Shown here one piece after another: positions 62,161 to 64,000 of a stretch of DNA of 64,000 nt. Each line of letters starts with the position of its first letter. Position 1 is the stretch's first letter. This stretch comes from SZUA-309 sp050185825 (lineage in GTDB: Bacteria > Pseudomonadota > Gammaproteobacteria > Pseudomonadales > Azotimanducaceae). The translations under genes were made by a program, and so were the position numbers. Location: contig JBFWZA010000009.1 of the NCBI GenBank assembly GCA_050185825.1, forward strand, positions 186,001-250,000, read 5' to 3'. Below the pieces are notes generated by a model. It did no database searches. It was not told where the DNA came from and saw only the letters and a program-made list of their open reading frames with translations.

Positions 62161-62642
62161 CGCGAGGGAACAGACGAGCGCCCGGCTTCCTCCGCGAAGG
62201 ACTGGAGCAGCCGGGTGAACTCGGGATCCTCGCCGCGCAGAAGCTGGGGCAGCTGGGCCCGGAAATCGGCCCGGCTGCACCACTCGCGCATGTAGTCCTC
62301 CCAGGAACGCCAGCGCCGCTGCTGCCGCCCGGACATGTTCGGCTCGTAGAGCAGCAGGAAGGCGCGCTCGAACAGCGAGGTCAGCATGCTGAACACGATC
62401 AGCATCCGTTCCTGCTGCTCGGCGTCGAGGTTGGGCGTCTGCTCCGCGGAAAAGAGGCGCAGATCCGCATGCTCCAGGGCCACCTTGAGGAAGTCCTGGT
62501 AGTTGTCTGAGAGGAGCTGGTAGACCTCTTCGTCCTCGTTCTCCCGCTCCCGGCGCTGCTCGTAGAAGAACACGAAGATCGCCAGCGGCAGGCCGATGGC
62601 GGTGACGACGTAGCTCGTGAGCTCCCAGAAGGCGGCATCCAT
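62157..62642 (-). CDS. Membrane-anchored hypothetical protein
   Basis: A 161-residue protein with one N-terminal membrane segment (LTSYVVTAIGLPLAIFVFFY) and a helical cytosolic domain containing DNYQDFLKVALEHADLRLFS and FSMLTSLFERAFLLLYEP. The pattern resembles uncharacterised single-TM proteins associated with signalling or defence; no family is assigned. Its stop overlaps the TonB receptor stop on the opposite strand. Confidence 0.65.
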   Translation of the reverse strand: MDAAFWELTSYVVTAIGLPLAIFVFFYEQRRERENEDEEVYQLLSDNYQDFLKVALEHADLRLFSAEQTPNLDAEQQERMLIVFSMLTSLFERAFLLLYEPNMSGRQQRRWRSWEDYMREWCSRADFRAQLPQLLRGEDPEFTRLLQSFAEEAGRSSVPSR

Positions 62643-62687
62643 CGGGCGTTTATGGCACCGGCCGGGACACGGCGCAAGCTGCCGTCT

Positions 62688-63275
62688 TCAGGAACGCACG
62701 AACTTCAGCAACGGCCGGATGTCATGGGCGTCTGCGGCACGCAGGGCGTCGACATAACCCTTTCTGACGTCGCCCGTATCCCGCAGATCGGTACGACCCC
62801 AGGTGAATGGCTTCTGTCCCATTTCCTCGAGCAGCAGATCGGTGGCGAGGCGTGCATGTCGGCCGTTGCCATTCGGGTAGGGGTGGATGTAGACGAGCTT
62901 GTGATGAAACCTTGCTGCGATCTCGTCGGGTGGGTAGGTGTTGTGTTCCATCCAGTAACTCACGTTGTCAAGCAGCTCCTGCAGTTCAGTCTGAATGTGG
63001 ATGGGATCGATGCCGATGTTCTTGCCGGTTTTCCGGTAGGTCCCGGCCCATGTCCACACATCACCAAACATCCGCTCGTGCAGGTCGTTCAGAAAGTCGC
63101 GGGAGAGGACGCTCCGCCTGCGTCGTCGAGCCCACCGCTGAGCCTCGAGGATGTTCTGCTGCTCAGCGGCATTCAGATCGCTGCGGGTGGTCACGTAGGA
63201 GAGCTTCAGGCCCTCACGATCTTCATCGTCGAGCGGCGTGGCACCCTCCTCCTGCGGGAGAGTTGAATCGCTCAC
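62688..63275 (-). CDS. Mobile mystery protein B (Fic-domain protein)
   Basis: A 195-residue protein from GTG 63275, which overlaps the stop of the upstream gene (GTGA). The Fic motif is HPYPNGNGRHARLATDLLLE near residues 130-149; the metal and phosphate loop is intact, so AMPylation or a related transfer is possible. The DLNAAEQQNILEAQRWARRR segment, with an acidic opening before it, fits the mobile mystery protein B family, which is always paired with the HTH protein A. No separate Fic inhibitor helix is seen. Confidence 0.85.
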   Translation of the reverse strand: MSDSTLPQEEGATPLDDEDREGLKLSYVTTRSDLNAAEQQNILEAQRWARRRRRSVLSRDFLNDLHERMFGDVWTWAGTYRKTGKNIGIDPIHIQTELQELLDNVSYWMEHNTYPPDEIAARFHHKLVYIHPYPNGNGRHARLATDLLLEEMGQKPFTWGRTDLRDTGDVRKGYVDALRAADAHDIRPLLKFVRS

Positions 63276-63745
63276 TCCTCCTCCCACAGGTCGGAAGAGG
63301 ATTTTTCCGCCAGCTCGCGAATGAGCTGCTCGAGCTGCGCACGATCGGTGTCCGCATCAGCGCGCTGGTTTTCCAGTGCCATGCTGTGGCTGGTGGCCTG
63401 GAGCATCGATCGGGCGCGTCGTCGGGCGCGCTCTTCGACGAGTGCCTGCAGCGACGCGCGCGGAACAAACGCATAAACAAGCTGACAGTCCATTGCCTGG
63501 GCGGCGCGTCTCAACGTCTCCAGGGTGATTGATCCGTCGCGTTCGGCCTGTTCGATCTTGGTGGCGCGCGGCTGGCTGACCCCCAGGCGTGCACCGAGCT
63601 GCCGGCTGGTCATACCCAGCGCCTCGCGGATGGCTCTGATCCAGCCACGCGGTGGCAAATCGAGGCCTGCAGTGCCGTGCAGGCTCGAGAGCCGTCTATC
63701 GAGCTGTCTGCGAGCCTGGGCCCGATTTTCGGAGCGAATTGCCAT
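63272..63745 (-). CDS. Mobile mystery protein A (HTH regulator)
   Basis: A 157-residue protein starting MAIRSENRAQARRQLDRRLS. An XRE-type helix-turn-helix covers about residues 40-90 (IREALGMTSRQLGARLGVSQ, PRATKIEQAERDGSITLETL), and the C-terminus is helical. The ATG at 63745 gives the usual size of this family (about 150 residues); longer starts in the AT-rich leader are rejected. It is coupled to the Fic gene and probably neutralises or represses it. Confidence 0.83.
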   Translation of the reverse strand: MAIRSENRAQARRQLDRRLSSLHGTAGLDLPPRGWIRAIREALGMTSRQLGARLGVSQPRATKIEQAERDGSITLETLRRAAQAMDCQLVYAFVPRASLQALVEERARRRARSMLQATSHSMALENQRADADTDRAQLEQLIRELAEKSSSDLWEEE

Positions 63746-63840
63746 GCCGTATGCATTATTAAAATGAACATTGAAAATAATATAAATATTATGAAATAGC
63801 AATACACTAATAGTATAAACATTATATTTATGTCCGGTTC
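63746..63840 (-). promoter_or_regulatory. AT-rich promoter with a palindrome upstream of the mobile mystery pair
   Basis: This stretch is strikingly AT-rich against the GC-rich window. It contains ATAATAT (63777-63783) and ATATTAT (63786-63792), a 7-bp inverted repeat with a 2-base spacer, and several TATAAT-like runs on the minus strand. It fits a promoter with an operator for the HTH protein and suggests recent acquisition. Confidence 0.6.
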
Positions 63841-63907
63841 GATCGTTGGGACATCCTCGCGCGCATCCCGTACATTGGCGCTCTGGATCCGCACTTGAGG
63901 GGGGAGC

Positions 63908-64000
63908 ATGAACCAGGACACCGATGCCACATCGGGAAAACACCTGCGCGGCAGGTACGCCATCGTCGGCGTGGGCGAGACGGGCTACACCCGCGGCAAC
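63908..64000 (+). CDS. Thiolase-like/lipid-transfer protein, 5' end only
   Basis: The first 31 codons read MNQDTDATSGKHLRGRYAIV followed by GVGETGYTRGN, which is the opening of SCP-x/thiolase-like acetyl-CoA acetyltransferases. The ATG at 63908 follows GGGGGGAGC. The gene continues past the window edge, so the active site is not seen. Confidence 0.6.
   Translation, partial: MNQDTDATSGKHLRGRYAIVGVGETGYTRGN

Noticed and set aside
1..64000. tRNA genes, rRNA, CRISPR arrays and complete insertion sequences
   Set aside because: Gaps are short; no cloverleaf, regular repeat-spacer pattern or transposase reading frame was seen by eye.

Overview
The window is GC-rich, densely coded bacterial DNA from what looks like a Gammaproteobacterium, probably an uncultured marine or soil lineage. 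The evidence is indirect: a QseB/QseC/YgiW-type two-component locus, an RpoD-type sigma factor, two large TonB-dependent receptors, two CaiB/BaiF CoA-transferase genes, an LLM flavin oxidoreductase, a cyclase-family hydrolase, an enoyl-CoA hydratase, several Fe(II)/2-oxoglutarate oxygenases, and the start of a thiolase-like gene at the right edge. This repertoire fits a heterotroph that degrades hydrophobic or aromatic substrates. No rRNA, tRNA, CRISPR array or complete insertion sequence was seen.

Layout. 0.2-8.3 kb: a Crp/Fnr regulator is divergent from a two-gene unit. That unit ends in an 1186-residue protein joining a DyP-type peroxidase to a cytochrome P450-like domain, and a class III cyclase/AAA+/TPR protein lies convergent to it. 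8.4-10.9 kb: a carboxymuconolactone decarboxylase/AhpD-like gene is interrupted by an in-frame TGA that is most likely selenocysteine (a CxxU motif followed by a hairpin). Two genes for a membrane protein and a hydrolase follow. 10.9-17.5 kb: a catabolic module (LLM oxidoreductase, cyclase-family hydrolase, TetR; then TonB receptor and VOC protein) has matching TetR-like operators at both promoters, with a convergent TauD-type dioxygenase. 17.6-20.6 kb: small proteins, a Tat-exported PLP enzyme and an isocitrate lyase-like enzyme.

20.6-23.1 kb: a QseB/QseC-like pair and a YgiW-like OB-fold protein, each unit preceded by PmrA/QseB-type direct repeats. 23.1-27.8 kb: a tightly coupled set of 2OG oxygenase, GT-ELM1 fusion and sulfotransferase, followed by a PhyH oxygenase, which suggests glycan or lipid modification by glycosylation, hydroxylation and sulfation. 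27.8-28.9 kb: a VapBC45-like toxin-antitoxin pair. 29-37.9 kb: IlvD/Edd dehydratase, secreted serine hydrolase, RRM RNA-binding protein, divergent RpoD paralogue, CoA transferase, cation-exchanger-like protein and EthD protein. 37.9-44.2 kb: VapBC pair, secreted double-VWA protein, PhyH oxygenase, lipoprotein and TIR-TM-TPR protein.

44.3-51.1 kb: a tandem-fused CoA transferase, a P450 gene broken by two frameshifts, a nucleotidyltransferase pair resembling a toxin-antitoxin system, a Nudix gene with an amber stop, a DMT transporter and an enoyl-CoA hydratase. 51.2-58.6 kb: a TM0106-type nuclease-helicase, an ECF sigma operon with DUF3619/DUF3106-like partners, a DUF4382 lipoprotein and a ribosome hibernation factor. 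58.9-64 kb: periplasmic beta-carbonic anhydrase, TonB receptor, membrane protein, and a mobile mystery protein A/B (HTH-Fic) pair behind an AT-rich promoter.

The strongest candidates for new biology are the predicted CxxU selenoprotein, the DyP-P450 fusion and the sulfated-glycan cluster.
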